A program made the translations under genes and the position numbers. From positions 124,001 through 188,000 of the forward strand of contig CAVTJK010000003.1 of assembly GCA_963734965.1 (NCBI GenBank): DNA of 64,000 nucleotides, in the 5' to 3' direction. This document shows positions 1 to 9,445 of the stretch, one piece after another; within the stretch, counting starts at the first letter, position 1, and each line of letters starts with the position of its first letter. Under the pieces are notes generated by a model. It ran no database searches. It saw only the letters and a list, made by a program, of their open reading frames with translations, and was not told where the DNA came from. This stretch comes from UBA4742 sp963734965. Lineage in GTDB: Bacteria; Actinomycetota; Acidimicrobiia; Acidimicrobiales; Acidimicrobilacustridaceae.

Positions 1-14
1 ATGGGGGTGAGCAG

Positions 15-1295
15 GTGGAGCAGGCCAAGACCGAGACGCCAGCCATCACCGATGCCGCCGTCGCTCGGCTGCGGGCCCGCATCGGCATCCCCGAACCGCA
101 TCCGATGGCGCCTCAGTACCTCGAACCGAACCTCGACACCTTCCGCAACGTGGCCGTCGCCTACGGCGACGACAACCCGCTCTGGTGCGACCCCACCTAT
201 GCCGCCACCACCCGTTGGGGCGGCTCCATCGCCCCGCCGGTGCTCGTCGGGGGCGACACGCTGGTGGGCGAGGACGAGGTCACCCAGGTCGAGCCCGACC
301 AGCGCGACCTCATGAAGGGCGATCCCCTGCGGGGCGTGCACGCCTTCTATTCGGCCAGCGCTCGGGAGTGGTGGGCGCCGATGCGTCCGAACCACCGGGT
401 GTTCCGCCGCAACGCCCTGGTCGGAGTGCTCGACAAGCCGAGCGAGTTCGCCGAGCGAGCCGTGCACGAGTGGACCGGACAGGTCTTCCGCGACGACACC
501 GGCGCCCTGCTGGCGGCCCAGTACCGGCTGATGATCCGCACCGAGCGGGCCAAGGCCCGCGCCCGTCAGAAGTACGACGCCATCGAGCTCGCGCCCTACA
601 CCGACGAGCAGATCGACGAGATCGAGGCGCAGTACGCCACCGAGGGCCCCCGTGGCGCCGAGCCCCGTTGGTTCGAGGACGTGAGCGAGGGCGACGAGAT
701 CGGCCCGATGGTCAAGGGCCCGCTCACGGTCACCGACATCGTGTGCTGGCACGCGGGGATGGGCATGGGGCTCTACGGGATCAAGCCGCTGCGGCTGGGC
801 TACCAGAACCGCCAGCGCATCCCCCGCTTCTTCCACCGTGACGACCTCAACATCCCCGACGTCCAGCAGCGGGTGCACTGGGATCCCGAGTTCGCGCGAC
901 GATCGGGCAATCCCACCACGTTCGACTACGGGCGGATGCGCGAGACCTGGCTCATCCACCTGTGCACCGACTGGATGGGCGACGACGCCTGGCTGTGGAA
1001 GCTCGACTGCGAGTTCCGCCAGTTCAACTACGTCGGCGACACGCAGTGGTTGCGAGGCACGGTCGCCCGCACCTATCTGGCCGACGGGGACCGCCCGGCG
1101 GTCGACATCGAGCTGACGGTGACCAACCAGCGCGGCGCCGAGACCACCCCTGGGCACGCCACGATCCTGCTGCCGAGCCACGAGCACGGTCCGGTGCGCC
1201 TGCCCGATCCCCCCGGGGGCGCCCGCGATCTCCAGACCGCCCTCGAAGCCATCGCGGCGCGCTTCGACGCGGGAATGGGAACCCCGACCCGATGA
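15..1295 (+). CDS. MaoC/FAS1-like acyl-CoA dehydratase (double hot-dog)
   Basis: Likely a hydratase/dehydratase acting on an enoyl- or hydroxyacyl-CoA. The 426-residue protein has two hot-dog-type halves: an N-terminal FAS1-like dehydratase region (about residues 30-180) and a second MaoC-like region (about 210-390) that includes the segment GDEIGPMVKGPLTVTDIV. The GTG at 15 is the first start in frame, but the frame is open to the window edge, so the true start could lie upstream. Its stop overlaps the ATG of the next gene (ATGA), which puts it at the front of an acyl-CoA operon. The substrate cannot be read from the sequence; a steroid, branched-chain or aromatic-derived CoA ester is possible. 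Confidence 0.8.
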   Translation: MEQAKTETPAITDAAVARLRARIGIPEPHPMAPQYLEPNLDTFRNVAVAYGDDNPLWCDPTYAATTRWGGSIAPPVLVGGDTLVGEDEVTQVEPDQRDLMKGDPLRGVHAFYSASAREWWAPMRPNHRVFRRNALVGVLDKPSEFAERAVHEWTGQVFRDDTGALLAAQYRLMIRTERAKARARQKYDAIELAPYTDEQIDEIEAQYATEGPRGAEPRWFEDVSEGDEIGPMVKGPLTVTDIVCWHAGMGMGLYGIKPLRLGYQNRQRIPRFFHRDDLNIPDVQQRVHWDPEFARRSGNPTTFDYGRMRETWLIHLCTDWMGDDAWLWKLDCEFRQFNYVGDTQWLRGTVARTYLADGDRPAVDIELTVTNQRGAETTPGHATILLPSHEHGPVRLPDPPGGARDLQTALEAIAARFDAGMGTPTR

Positions 1296-2098
1296 CCTAC
1301 GCATCGGTGGACGGGCTCGACGCCCGCCTCGACGACGGTGTGCTGCGGCTGACCCTCGATCGACCGGATCGGCGCAACGCCATCGATGACACGATGATGG
1401 CCGCGCTGATCGACGCCTTCGACCGGGCCGGGCACGATGACGACGTGCGCGTCATCGCGCTGAGCGGCACGGGTGACCACTTCTGCGGCGGAGCCGACAT
1501 CGTGGCCCGCAACTCGCCGTCGGGCGAGCGGCCGCGGGTCGGGAGCATCCAACGCCGCGTCCCGACCCAGGCCCACCGGCTGATCCCGCTCGTGTTGTCG
1601 ATCCAGGTGCCGGTGGTGGCCTCGGTGCGCGGCTGGGCGGCCGGCATCGGCTTCCAGCTGGCCCTGGCCGCCGACTTCACGGTCGTCGCCCGCGACGCCA
1701 AGCTGTGGGAGCCGTTCATCGAGCGGGGGTTCACGCCTGACAGCGGGGCGACCTGGTTGCTGCCCAGGGTCGTCGGTCCCGTGCGGGCACGCGAGCTGCT
1801 CATGTTGGGTCGGGCGCTGAGCGGCGAAGAGGCGGCGGAGTGGGGACTCGTGCATCGCGCCGTCGGGGTCGACGCCGTCGACGCCGAGGTCGACGCCATC
1901 GTCACCCGTCTGTCGACCGGGCCCACCGTCGCGCTCGGCTTGACCAAGTGGCTGTTGCACGCCGGGAGCGGCGAGTCGCTCGAAGGTCAGCTGCGCAACG
2001 AGGCCTTCGCCCTCGAGCTCTCGTCGCGCAGCGAGGACTTCCGTGAAGGTCTGGCCGCCTTCAAGGAGAAGCGGCCACCCGAGTTCAAGGGCCGATGA
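1292..2098 (+). CDS. enoyl-CoA hydratase/isomerase family protein
   Basis: Crotonase-fold enzyme of 268 residues, the usual family length. Visible signatures are the substrate-loop segment FCGGADI, the oxyanion segment GWAAGIGFQLALAAD and the family stretch GFTPDSGATWLLPRVVG. An Asp occupies the position where classical hydratases often carry their second Glu, as in isomerase-type members, so hydration is not assured. The start ATG overlaps the upstream stop (ATGA) and the stop overlaps the next start, so translational coupling is likely. It probably acts in the same CoA-ester degradation pathway as its neighbours. Confidence 0.85.
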   Translation: MTYASVDGLDARLDDGVLRLTLDRPDRRNAIDDTMMAALIDAFDRAGHDDDVRVIALSGTGDHFCGGADIVARNSPSGERPRVGSIQRRVPTQAHRLIPLVLSIQVPVVASVRGWAAGIGFQLALAADFTVVARDAKLWEPFIERGFTPDSGATWLLPRVVGPVRARELLMLGRALSGEEAAEWGLVHRAVGVDAVDAEVDAIVTRLSTGPTVALGLTKWLLHAGSGESLEGQLRNEAFALELSSRSEDFREGLAAFKEKRPPEFKGR

Positions 2099-3351
2099 CC
2101 TCGCCGTCCGACGCCGGTTCGCGACTCGCCATCGACGCGGGCACACCGGTCGCCGAGGCGGTGGCCGCCGTCGAGCAATGGGTCGTCGAGCACGTGCCCG
2201 AGCCGTGGCGGGTCGCCGCCCGGGCCGGCACCGCCGAGATCCGGCGCGTGCGCACCCGAGCCGACTACGAGCGGTGGTACCCGGCCTTCGCCGCCGCCGG
2301 ACTGGTCGTGCCGACCTGGCCCGTGGCCTACGGCGGCCTCGAGCTGACCGTCGATCAGGCCCGGGCGGTCGAAGCCGTGCTCGCCCCCTTCAACCTCGGG
2401 CGGCTCAACCCACTCGGGCTCAACCTGGCCGCCCCCGCCCTGTTCGCCCACGGCACCGAGGATCAGCGCCAGCGGTTCCTGCCCCCGATCGTGGCCAACG
2501 CCGAGGTGTGGTGCCAGCTGTTCAGCGAACCCGGCGCCGGGTCGGATCTGGCCGGCCTGGCGACGCGGGCCGAGCGCGACGGCGAACAGTGGATCATCAC
2601 CGGCCAGAAGGTCTGGACGACGTGGGCCCACTTGTCCGACTACGGCGTCCTGCTGGCCCGGAGCGACCCGGACGCGCCCAAGCGCAAGGGCATCACGTAC
2701 TTCCTCGTCGCCCTCGACCAACCCGGGGTCGAGATCAGGCCCCTGCGCCACATCACCGGCGAGGTCGACTTCAACGAGGTGTTCCTCGACGGCGCCGTCG
2801 TGCCTGACTCACAGCGGGTCGGTGCCGTCGGCGACGGCTGGCGCGTGGCCAACGCGACGCTCTCGGGCGAGCGTCAGATGGTGTCGGGTTCGGGCTCGGG
2901 CGGGGTCGACCGGATCGGCGGCTCGGGCGCGGATCGGCTGCTGGGGAGTCCGACCGATCCGGTCACGCGCCAAGCCATCATGGGCGTCGTCAGCGAGGAG
3001 CGCATCCGGGGCTGGACCAACCAGCGCGTCCGGGCCGGATCGCAGGCCGGTCGACCGCTCGGTCCGGCCAGTTCGATCGGCAAGGTGCACCAGGGCGGAC
3101 TGAACCAGCGGATCCAGCTGCTGGCCACCGATCGGCTGGGCCCGTCGGCCATGGCCTGGGAGGCCGACGGTGACACCTACGCCGACGATCTGCCGTATGA
3201 GGTCAAGGGCATGCTGCGCAGCCGGGCCAACACCATCGAGGGCGGCACGACCGAGGTCAACAAGAACATCGTCGCCGAACGGGTGCTGGGCCTGCCCCGC
3301 GAGCCAGACCCCTGGCAGGGGGCTCCCTGGCGCGAGATCCCGCGGAGCTGA
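2095..3351 (+). CDS. acyl-CoA dehydrogenase
   Basis: FAD-dependent alpha,beta-dehydrogenase of an acyl-CoA thioester, 418 residues. It shows the FAD-contact motif FSEPGAGSD, the segment ITGQKVWTTWA, and near the C-terminus NTIEGGTTEVNKNIVAERVLG. The Glu of IEGGT sits where the catalytic base of the family lies. The ATG overlaps the stop of the preceding crotonase gene. A flexible Gly/Ser-rich stretch around residues 263-277 (SGSGSGGVDRIGGSG) is atypical but in frame. It resembles the long-chain/steroid-type acyl-CoA dehydrogenases common in actinobacteria; the exact substrate is unknown. Confidence 0.88.
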   Translation: MTSPSDAGSRLAIDAGTPVAEAVAAVEQWVVEHVPEPWRVAARAGTAEIRRVRTRADYERWYPAFAAAGLVVPTWPVAYGGLELTVDQARAVEAVLAPFNLGRLNPLGLNLAAPALFAHGTEDQRQRFLPPIVANAEVWCQLFSEPGAGSDLAGLATRAERDGEQWIITGQKVWTTWAHLSDYGVLLARSDPDAPKRKGITYFLVALDQPGVEIRPLRHITGEVDFNEVFLDGAVVPDSQRVGAVGDGWRVANATLSGERQMVSGSGSGGVDRIGGSGADRLLGSPTDPVTRQAIMGVVSEERIRGWTNQRVRAGSQAGRPLGPASSIGKVHQGGLNQRIQLLATDRLGPSAMAWEADGDTYADDLPYEVKGMLRSRANTIEGGTTEVNKNIVAERVLGLPREPDPWQGAPWREIPRS

Positions 3352-3356
3352 CGCTG

Positions 3357-4181
3357 GTGTCGGATTCGACCTACGAGACCCTGATCGTCGAACGCGACGG
3401 CCCGGTCGGGTGGTTGATCTTCAACCGCCCCGCCGTGGCCAACGCCATGGACGCGCGCATGCTGGCCGAGCTCGAAGCGGCCTGGGTCGAGCTCGACGAC
3501 GATCCCGACGTGCGCGTCATCGTCAACACCGGCGCCGGCCCGGCCTTCCAGACCGGTCTCGACGTCGTGCAGCTGGCCACCGATCGCGACGCGCTGCGCG
3601 AGCAGTCGCGACGCACTCGAGATGCCGAGCTGCGTCTCACCGCCTGGCACAACGACGTGCGAAAGCCGGTCATCGTCGCGGTCAACGGCGTGTGCGCCGG
3701 AGGCGGCCTGCACTTCGTGGCGGATGCCGACATCGTCCTGGCCTCGGCCGACGCGTCCTTCGTCGATCCGCATGTGTCGATCGGTCAGGTCTCGGCGTAC
3801 GAGACCATCGGACTGGTGCGCAAGTCGCCCGCCGAGGCCATCCTCCGCATGGCGCTGGTCGGGCGCGGCGAACGGCTGTCGGTCGAGCGCGCCCACCAGC
3901 TCGGCATCGTCGGCGAGGTGGTCACCCCGGCCGACCAGCTGCGGGCGCGGGCCCAGGAGCTGGGCGAGCTGATCGCCCGCAACTCGCCGGCGGCCATGGC
4001 CGCCACCAAGCGCGCCCTGTGGGCCGCCCTCGAGTTGGGCCTGACCGACGCCTGTCGGGCCGGCGCCGCCGAGCTGGTCTCGATGTGGGGCCATCCCGAC
4101 CAGACCGAGGGACCGCTCTCGTTCACCGACAAGCGCGACGCGGCGTGGCTGCCCCTCGCCCCCCGTGGAGGACCCTCATGA
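3357..4181 (+). CDS. enoyl-CoA hydratase/isomerase (tandem paralogue 1)
   Basis: Crotonase-fold protein of 274 residues starting at GTG 3357, five bases after the dehydrogenase stop. The oxyanion-hole loop NGVCAGGGLHFVADADIV and the segment VDPHVSIGQVSAYETIGL are conserved with the next gene. The C-terminal third (ARNSPAAMAATKRALW, then GLTDACRAGAAELVSMWGHP) is almost identical to its downstream neighbour, so the two arose by tandem duplication. Function as hydratase or isomerase is by family only. Confidence 0.85.
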   Translation: MSDSTYETLIVERDGPVGWLIFNRPAVANAMDARMLAELEAAWVELDDDPDVRVIVNTGAGPAFQTGLDVVQLATDRDALREQSRRTRDAELRLTAWHNDVRKPVIVAVNGVCAGGGLHFVADADIVLASADASFVDPHVSIGQVSAYETIGLVRKSPAEAILRMALVGRGERLSVERAHQLGIVGEVVTPADQLRARAQELGELIARNSPAAMAATKRALWAALELGLTDACRAGAAELVSMWGHPDQTEGPLSFTDKRDAAWLPLAPRGGPS

Positions 4182-5053
4182 CCTATCCGTCGTTCACGAC
4201 GCTCATCGTCGAGCGGCGCGGCCCGGTGGGCTGGCTGATCAACAACCGTCCCGACCAGCTCAACGCCATGAACTCCACCATGCGCGACGAGTTCGCCGAG
4301 GCCTGGCTGGTGCTCGACCGCGATCCCGAGGTGCGGGTGATCGTGCACACCGGGGAAGGTCGGGCCTTCCAGACCGGCGTCGACGTCACCGAGATCGCGT
4401 CCGACGGCGTCGGCATGGAGCGCTACCGCGAGTCGGTCGAGCGGGACGACCTGCACTTCACGGCCTGGCACCAGCAGGTGTGGAAGCCGGTGATCACCGC
4501 GGTCAACGGCATCTGCGCCGGCGGCGGCTTCCATTGGATCGCCGATGCCGACATCGTCATCGCCGCGTCCGACGCCCAGTTCTTCGACCCGCACGTGTCG
4601 ATCGGCCAGGTCGTGTCGCTCGAAGCCATCGGGCTCATCCGCAAGATCCCGGCCGAGGCCGTCATGCGCATGGCCTTCGTCGGTCGCTACGAGCGCATGT
4701 CGGCGTCAAGGGCCTACGAGCTGGGCATGATCAGCCAGATCGTCGATCCGCCCGGGGACCTGCGTGAGGCGGCCCAGCACCTGGCCGAACAGATCGCCCG
4801 CAACTCGCCGGCGGCGATGGCCGCCACCAAGCGGGCGTTGTGGGGCGCCTTCGAGGCCGGGCTGACCGACGCCTGCCGGGCCGGGGCGGCCGAGCTGGTC
4901 TCGATGTGGGGTCATCCGGATCAGGCCGAGGGCCCGGCCGCCTTCGCCGACAAGCGCGAGCCTCAGTGGCAGGAGCTCAGCCGTCGCGAGGCCGGGGCTG
5001 ATCCAGCACGAGGTGCTAGCGACGACGAGGGACGCGACGAGGCATCCGAGTGA
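4178..5053 (+). CDS. enoyl-CoA hydratase/isomerase (tandem paralogue 2)
   Basis: Crotonase-fold protein of 291 residues, paralogous to the gene at 3357. It shares the GxCAGGGxHxxADADIV oxyanion segment, DPHVSIGQV and the C-terminal GLTDACRAGAAELVSMWGHP block. The ATG overlaps the previous stop (ATGA). A charged tail after residue about 265, rich in Asp, Glu and Arg, has no counterpart in the paralogue and may be a recent 3' extension. Two diverged copies side by side suggest that the pathway handles two stereochemically different enoyl intermediates, which is inference. Confidence 0.85.
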   Translation: MTYPSFTTLIVERRGPVGWLINNRPDQLNAMNSTMRDEFAEAWLVLDRDPEVRVIVHTGEGRAFQTGVDVTEIASDGVGMERYRESVERDDLHFTAWHQQVWKPVITAVNGICAGGGFHWIADADIVIAASDAQFFDPHVSIGQVVSLEAIGLIRKIPAEAVMRMAFVGRYERMSASRAYELGMISQIVDPPGDLREAAQHLAEQIARNSPAAMAATKRALWGAFEAGLTDACRAGAAELVSMWGHPDQAEGPAAFADKREPQWQELSRREAGADPARGASDDEGRDEASE

Positions 5054-6561
5054 GCCTGGGCGACCTGCTGTTCGACGACGCCGAGCCCGATGCCGTCGCC
5101 GTCACCGTCGGCCCGGTCGAGCACACGAACGCGCAGGTGCGCCTTCGGGCCGAGACCCTGGTCGAGCACCTGCGCGCCGGCGGGGTCGAGGCCGGTCACG
5201 TCGTGGGCGTGATGCTGCCGAGCGGCGCGGACGTGGTCGCCGCCCTGTTCGGGGTCTGGCGCGCGGGCGCCGTCTACCTGCCGCTCAACCCTCGCCTGAC
5301 CGACGTCGAGGTCGAGCGCATCGTGTCCGACGTGCGCCCGGCCGCCATCGTGACCACGGCCGATCACGCCCCCCGCTTCGCCACCTTCGCGGTCGTGGTG
5401 GCCGCCCCCAACGAACCCGGCGGTTGGGTGTCTCGGTCCCCGGCGGTCGCCGCCGCCCCCGCGCCGGTCGCGAGCTACGACACCGACACCGCACTGATCC
5501 AGTTCACGTCGGGCACGACGGGCCGACCCAAGGCCGTCCAGCTGCACCACTCGGGCGTGCTCGACCTGCTCGACGGCGTCCTGGCCAAGTTGCGCCCGAG
5601 CTCGTCGGGCCGTCCTCCGGGTCCGCCGATGCCCAACCTCATCCCGGTGTCGCTCTCGCTGTGGGCCGGCATCTACAACGTGCTCTTCGCCCGGCGCGTC
5701 GGCGCCGGCATCGTCGTGCTCGATCCGTTCACCCCCGCCGCCTTCGCCGAGGTGGTGAGGCGCCTCGGCATCCGGTCGACGGTGCTGCCCCCGGCGGCCA
5801 TGACGATGCTGAGCGACGCTGCGGATGTGACCGACCTGGCGCCGCTCCGGTTCGTTCGGAGCATCACGGCGCCTCTGTCGCCTCTGCAGGCCCGGCGCTT
5901 CCGCTCGAAGTTCGGCGTCGACGTGCTCAACAGCTACGGCCAGACCGAGATCGGCGGCGAGATCGTCGGTTGGAACGCGGCCGACTCGCGCCAGTGGGGC
6001 GAGACCAAGTTGGGCGCGGTCGGTCGGCCTCACGAAGGGGTGACGGTGCGGGCGGTCGACCCCGCGGGGGCCGATGTCGCCGTCGGCGAGGCCGGTGAGC
6101 TCTGGGTCAAGGCTCCGGCCATGAGCGCGGGCTACGCCGACGGCTCGGACCTCGGCGACCGCCTCTCGCCGGACGGCTGGTTCCGCACCGGAGACATCGG
6201 CCGCGTCGACGCCGACGGGTTCGTGTGGATCGAGGGCCGGGTGTCGGAGATGATCAACCGGGGTGGTCTCAAGGTCTTCCCGACCGAGGTGGCCGAGGTC
6301 ATCCGACTGGCTCCTGAGGTCGCCGATGTGGCCGTCGTGGGGGTGGCCGACGATCGGCTGGGCGAGGTGCCGTGGGCCTTCGTCGTGGCTCGCGCCGACG
6401 AGACCGAGCTCGATGTCGCCGCCCTCGAGGCCCTCTGTCGAGAGCAGCTGGCGCCCTACAAGGTGCCGGTGTGCTTCGAGTTGGTCGACGGCCTGCCTCG
6501 CAACGAGATCGGCAAGGTCGTGGCCGCCGACCTGGTCGCCCGCGCCCGGCCAGCGCGGTGA
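5050..6561 (+). CDS. AMP-dependent acyl-CoA synthetase/ligase
   Basis: ANL-superfamily ligase of 503 residues that activates a carboxylic acid to its CoA thioester via an acyl-adenylate. The P-loop-like motif FTSGTTGRPK is at residues 152-161. NSYGQTEIGGEIVG is the adenine-binding region, GWFRTGD the hinge-region motif, and a Lys in the C-terminal segment NEIGKVVAADL is placed for catalysis. The GTG start overlaps the upstream TGA. In this operon it probably supplies the CoA ester used by the dehydrogenase and hydratases. Confidence 0.88.
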   Translation: MSLGDLLFDDAEPDAVAVTVGPVEHTNAQVRLRAETLVEHLRAGGVEAGHVVGVMLPSGADVVAALFGVWRAGAVYLPLNPRLTDVEVERIVSDVRPAAIVTTADHAPRFATFAVVVAAPNEPGGWVSRSPAVAAAPAPVASYDTDTALIQFTSGTTGRPKAVQLHHSGVLDLLDGVLAKLRPSSSGRPPGPPMPNLIPVSLSLWAGIYNVLFARRVGAGIVVLDPFTPAAFAEVVRRLGIRSTVLPPAAMTMLSDAADVTDLAPLRFVRSITAPLSPLQARRFRSKFGVDVLNSYGQTEIGGEIVGWNAADSRQWGETKLGAVGRPHEGVTVRAVDPAGADVAVGEAGELWVKAPAMSAGYADGSDLGDRLSPDGWFRTGDIGRVDADGFVWIEGRVSEMINRGGLKVFPTEVAEVIRLAPEVADVAVVGVADDRLGEVPWAFVVARADETELDVAALEALCREQLAPYKVPVCFELVDGLPRNEIGKVVAADLVARARPAR

Positions 6562-7896
6562 GCACGATCGATGCCTCCCGCTGGCTCGGTCGGCTGCTCC
6601 GGGGGGCCGGCGTCGACGATCTCTACGGCGAGGCCTTCGGTGCGCTCGGGGTCGTCGAGGTGGCGTCGTCGGTCGCCGCCATGGCCCTGGCCGACGCTCA
6701 CAGCCGCGTCCACGGCACACGCTCGGGGGTGCACCTCGGTGGCGGCCGGTTCGTCCTCGGCGACGTGTCGCCCGACCCGACCACCGAGATCCGCGTCACC
6801 GCCGCGGCCGAGCTGGCCGACGCCGTGCACTTCGCCATCGTGGCCCTCGATGCCGATCGGCGTGCGTCGGTCGAGATCTGGCTCGACCTCGATCCGACCG
6901 AGCCGGTGCCCGATTCCGAGACCAGCCGGTCGGTGCCGACCGCACCGAAGCCCGATGGGTGGGCCGAGCCGACCGACGAGCTGGTCGAGCGGGTGCGCGC
7001 CGCGGCGCGGCCCATGATGATCGTCGGGCCCGGCGTGGTCGCCGAGGGAGCCGTGGCCGACCTCCACACGCTGGCCACCGCCGCCGACCTCGGTGTCCTC
7101 AACAGCTGGGGGGCCAAGGGCGTGTTCGACTGGCGGAGCCGCCATCACTGGGCGACGGTCGGGCTCCAGGCCCTCGACCTCGCCCTCGGCGGCGTCCCTG
7201 ACAGCGACCTGGTGATCGCCTGCGGGCTCGATGCGGACGAGATCGACCCGACGCAGCTGGATTCGTCGACCACGATCGAGATCGCCCCGGCCGTGCTCGG
7301 GCCGCTGGCCGAGCGGTGGCGGGGCCGCCCGCCGCGACGTCGAGGTGCCGCCTCTGCGCGCCGCGCTGGCCGGCGTCACCCAGGACGGCTGGGCCCGTTC
7401 GTCGGGTCCGCTCGCCCCGTCGAAGGTCACCCAGGACTACGCCCGGTCCGCGGCGGGCGACCGCTTCGTGGCCGCCGATCCTGGCGAGGCGGGCTACTGG
7501 GTGGCCCGCACGTTCGCCACCACCCGATTGGGTGGGGCCAAGGTGCCAGCCCGCCGTCGGCACCAGGGCGCGGCGGTGGCGTGCAGCGTGGTGGCTCGGC
7601 GTCGCCGGCCGGGCTGGCCCGTCCTGGCCGTGGCCGACGGGCCGATGTCGGATGCCACAGCGGCCGTGCTGGCCGCCGCCGACGAGTTGGGCGTGCCCGT
7701 CGCTCTCGAGTTGTGGGACCCCGCCGGTCCCGCCCTCGACGCCGACGCCCACGTCGAACGGCTCACCACGATGCTCGCCTCGGACCGAACCACGATCGCC
7801 TACCTGGCCGTCGACCCGACCCAACTCGAACGTATGGTGGCCGCCGCCGGCCCGGTGACGGCCTGGTCCGGACTCGTCGACGGAGGACGCCCATGA
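6558..7896 (+). CDS. TPP-enzyme-fold protein, degenerate; reading frame broken near 7320
   Basis: Resembles a shortened acetolactate-synthase-type protein. Residues 1-140 look like a degenerate PYR domain. Residues about 150-255 match the central TPP-enzyme domain, with MMIVGPGVV, LGVLNSWGAKGVFDW and DLVIACGLDADEID. The rest looks like a reduced PP domain ending VLAVADGPMSD...VALELWD. The usual GDGS/N metal-TPP motif and the PYR glutamate are not evident, so catalysis is doubtful. The frame changes at about 7320 (AERW, one extra base, then GAARRDVEVPPL). Joined length is about 445 residues. The GTG start and the ATGA overlap at the 3' end place it inside the acyl-CoA operon. Confidence 0.6.
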
Positions 7897-8669
7897 GCGC
7901 CATCGAGGGCCAGCGCGTGGTGGTGGTCGGCGCGTCGGCCGGCATCGGGCGCGCCTTCGCCCTCGCCGCGGTGGGCGCGGGCGCCGAGGTCGTGCTCGTG
8001 GCCCGGCGTGGCGACCGCCTGGCCGAGGTCATCGCCGAGGCCGGGGGCGGCTCCGCGGTCGTTGCCGATGTCGCCCAGCCTGACGACTGCGTCCGCCTGG
8101 CCGCCGAGGCGGCCGCCACCTTGGGCCGGATCGATCTCGTGCTGTACGCCGCCGGGTGCTCGACGCTACGCCGCCTCGTCGACATGGAGCCGGCCGACTG
8201 GCAGCGCGTGCTGTCGACCAACGTGGCCGGGTTCAACCAGGTCGTCCAGGCCATGGCTCCCGCCGCGTTGGGACCAGGGGCCGTCATCGCCGCCCTGTCG
8301 TCGGAGGTCGTCGGTCGTCCGCAGCCGGGCCTGGTCGCCTACGGGGTGAGCAAGGCCGCCCTCGAGGAGTCGGTGCGGGGTTGGCGGATCGAGCACCCCG
8401 AGCTGCGCTTCTGCTCTGTCGGGGTCGGGGCCACCACGCCCACCGAGTTCGGCAACGACTTCGACCTCGACCAGCTCGGCCCGCTCATGGAGGAATGGGT
8501 CAGCCGCGGGTTCCTCCCCAGCACCTTCATGAACACCGACGAGCTCGCTCGGCTCCTCGTCGACGTGCTGGGGTCGATGCTCTCGGCGCCGACCGTCGCC
8601 ATCGAGCATCTGCTGCTGCGCTCGCCCACCGCTCCGATCGCCGACGCCAGCCTGGTCGATCCCTCGTGA
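7893..8669 (+). CDS. short-chain dehydrogenase/reductase
   Basis: NAD(P)-dependent oxidoreductase of the classical SDR family, 258 residues. The cofactor motif VVGASAGIGRA is at the N-terminus, followed by YAAG (NNAG position) and the active-site YGVSKAA with Tyr and Lys. The Ser of AALSSEVVG is positioned upstream of the Tyr as expected. The ATG overlaps the stop of the preceding TPP-fold gene. It probably oxidises a hydroxyacyl or alcohol intermediate of the pathway. Confidence 0.85.
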   Translation: MSAIEGQRVVVVGASAGIGRAFALAAVGAGAEVVLVARRGDRLAEVIAEAGGGSAVVADVAQPDDCVRLAAEAAATLGRIDLVLYAAGCSTLRRLVDMEPADWQRVLSTNVAGFNQVVQAMAPAALGPGAVIAALSSEVVGRPQPGLVAYGVSKAALEESVRGWRIEHPELRFCSVGVGATTPTEFGNDFDLDQLGPLMEEWVSRGFLPSTFMNTDELARLLVDVLGSMLSAPTVAIEHLLLRSPTAPIADASLVDPS

Positions 8670-8700
8670 TCGAGGCGATCGAGCACCAGGTGAACAGATC

Positions 8701-9417
8701 GTGATCGAGGTCGCCGTGTTCTCGATGGCGGCGCGCTCGGAGGACGGTGACGACGCCGCCTACCTCGAATGGCACCAGCTCGATCACCTCCCCGAGCAGT
8801 ACCAGATCGACGGCCTGCACCTCGGGCAGCGCTGGGCGTCGACCCCGGCGTGCCGTGCGGCCCGCGCCGTCGAGTCAGATCGCTTCGGCCGCGTCGACCA
8901 CCTGACGCAGTACCTGTTCGGCGATCCGGTCGACCAGGCCCTCGACGACTTCCTGGATCTGGGCGCGGACCTGCGCCGGCGGGGTCGCTACCCGCACCGC
9001 CTGCCGTCGGTGATGCTGGCCAGCTTCGATCTCATCGGCTCCCGGGCCGCGCCCCGCGTGCGCGTGGCCGCCGCCGTGGTCCCGTTCCGACCCAACCGGG
9101 GTGCCTATGTGATCGTCGAGCGGGTGGGCGGCCCGAGCGCACCGGCACCGGCCGCCGACGAGTGGCTCGATGGCCTGGTCGGCGTCGACGGCGTGGCCGG
9201 GGCCTGGGCCTTCGCGCCGGGTCACCGTCGGGCCGATCGCTTCGACGCCGGCGGGCTGTCGCTGACCCTGTGCTATCTCGATGACGAGCCCGTGGCCGTG
9301 GCCGATCGGCTGGCCCCGCGCCTCGCCTCACGATGGGACGACACGGCCATCACGCCGATGCTGGCGGCCCCGTTCGAAACCGTCCGGCCGTGGGACTGGG
9401 CCCGCTTCTCGGCCTGA
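8701..9417 (+). CDS. EthD-like / dimeric alpha-beta barrel protein
   Basis: Protein of 238 residues with no assigned function. The N-terminal part (YLEWHQLDHLPEQYQIDGLHLGQRW) has the histidine-rich pattern of EthD-type ferredoxin-like barrels. A second copy of the fold may make up the C-terminal half, ending in a Trp-rich WDWARF segment. It starts at GTG 8701 and is the last gene of the acyl-CoA operon. Proteins of this type often accompany degradative CoA pathways, but the role here is not known. Confidence 0.6.
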   Translation: MIEVAVFSMAARSEDGDDAAYLEWHQLDHLPEQYQIDGLHLGQRWASTPACRAARAVESDRFGRVDHLTQYLFGDPVDQALDDFLDLGADLRRRGRYPHRLPSVMLASFDLIGSRAAPRVRVAAAVVPFRPNRGAYVIVERVGGPSAPAPAADEWLDGLVGVDGVAGAWAFAPGHRRADRFDAGGLSLTLCYLDDEPVAVADRLAPRLASRWDDTAITPMLAAPFETVRPWDWARFSA

Positions 9418-9433
9418 TCGTCGCCCCAGTCCG

Positions 9434-9439
9434 TAGGCT
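9434..9439 (+). promoter_or_regulatory. -10 hexamer TAGGCT, leaderless promoter
   Basis: TAGGCT ends six bases before the ATG at 9446, and no Shine-Dalgarno sequence lies between. The transcript should begin at or next to the A of the start codon. Confidence 0.5.
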
Positions 9440-9445
9440 TCTCGG

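Noticed and set aside
4963..6720. A 585-codon minus-strand frame
   Set aside because: It lies entirely antisense to the acyl-CoA ligase and reads as Arg/Pro/Gly-rich noise.
8666..8704. A 12-codon ORF (GTG...TGA) between the SDR and EthD-like genes with overlaps on both sides
   Set aside because: The overlaps come from a short repeated GTGATCGAGG sequence. The peptide is too short and has no support.
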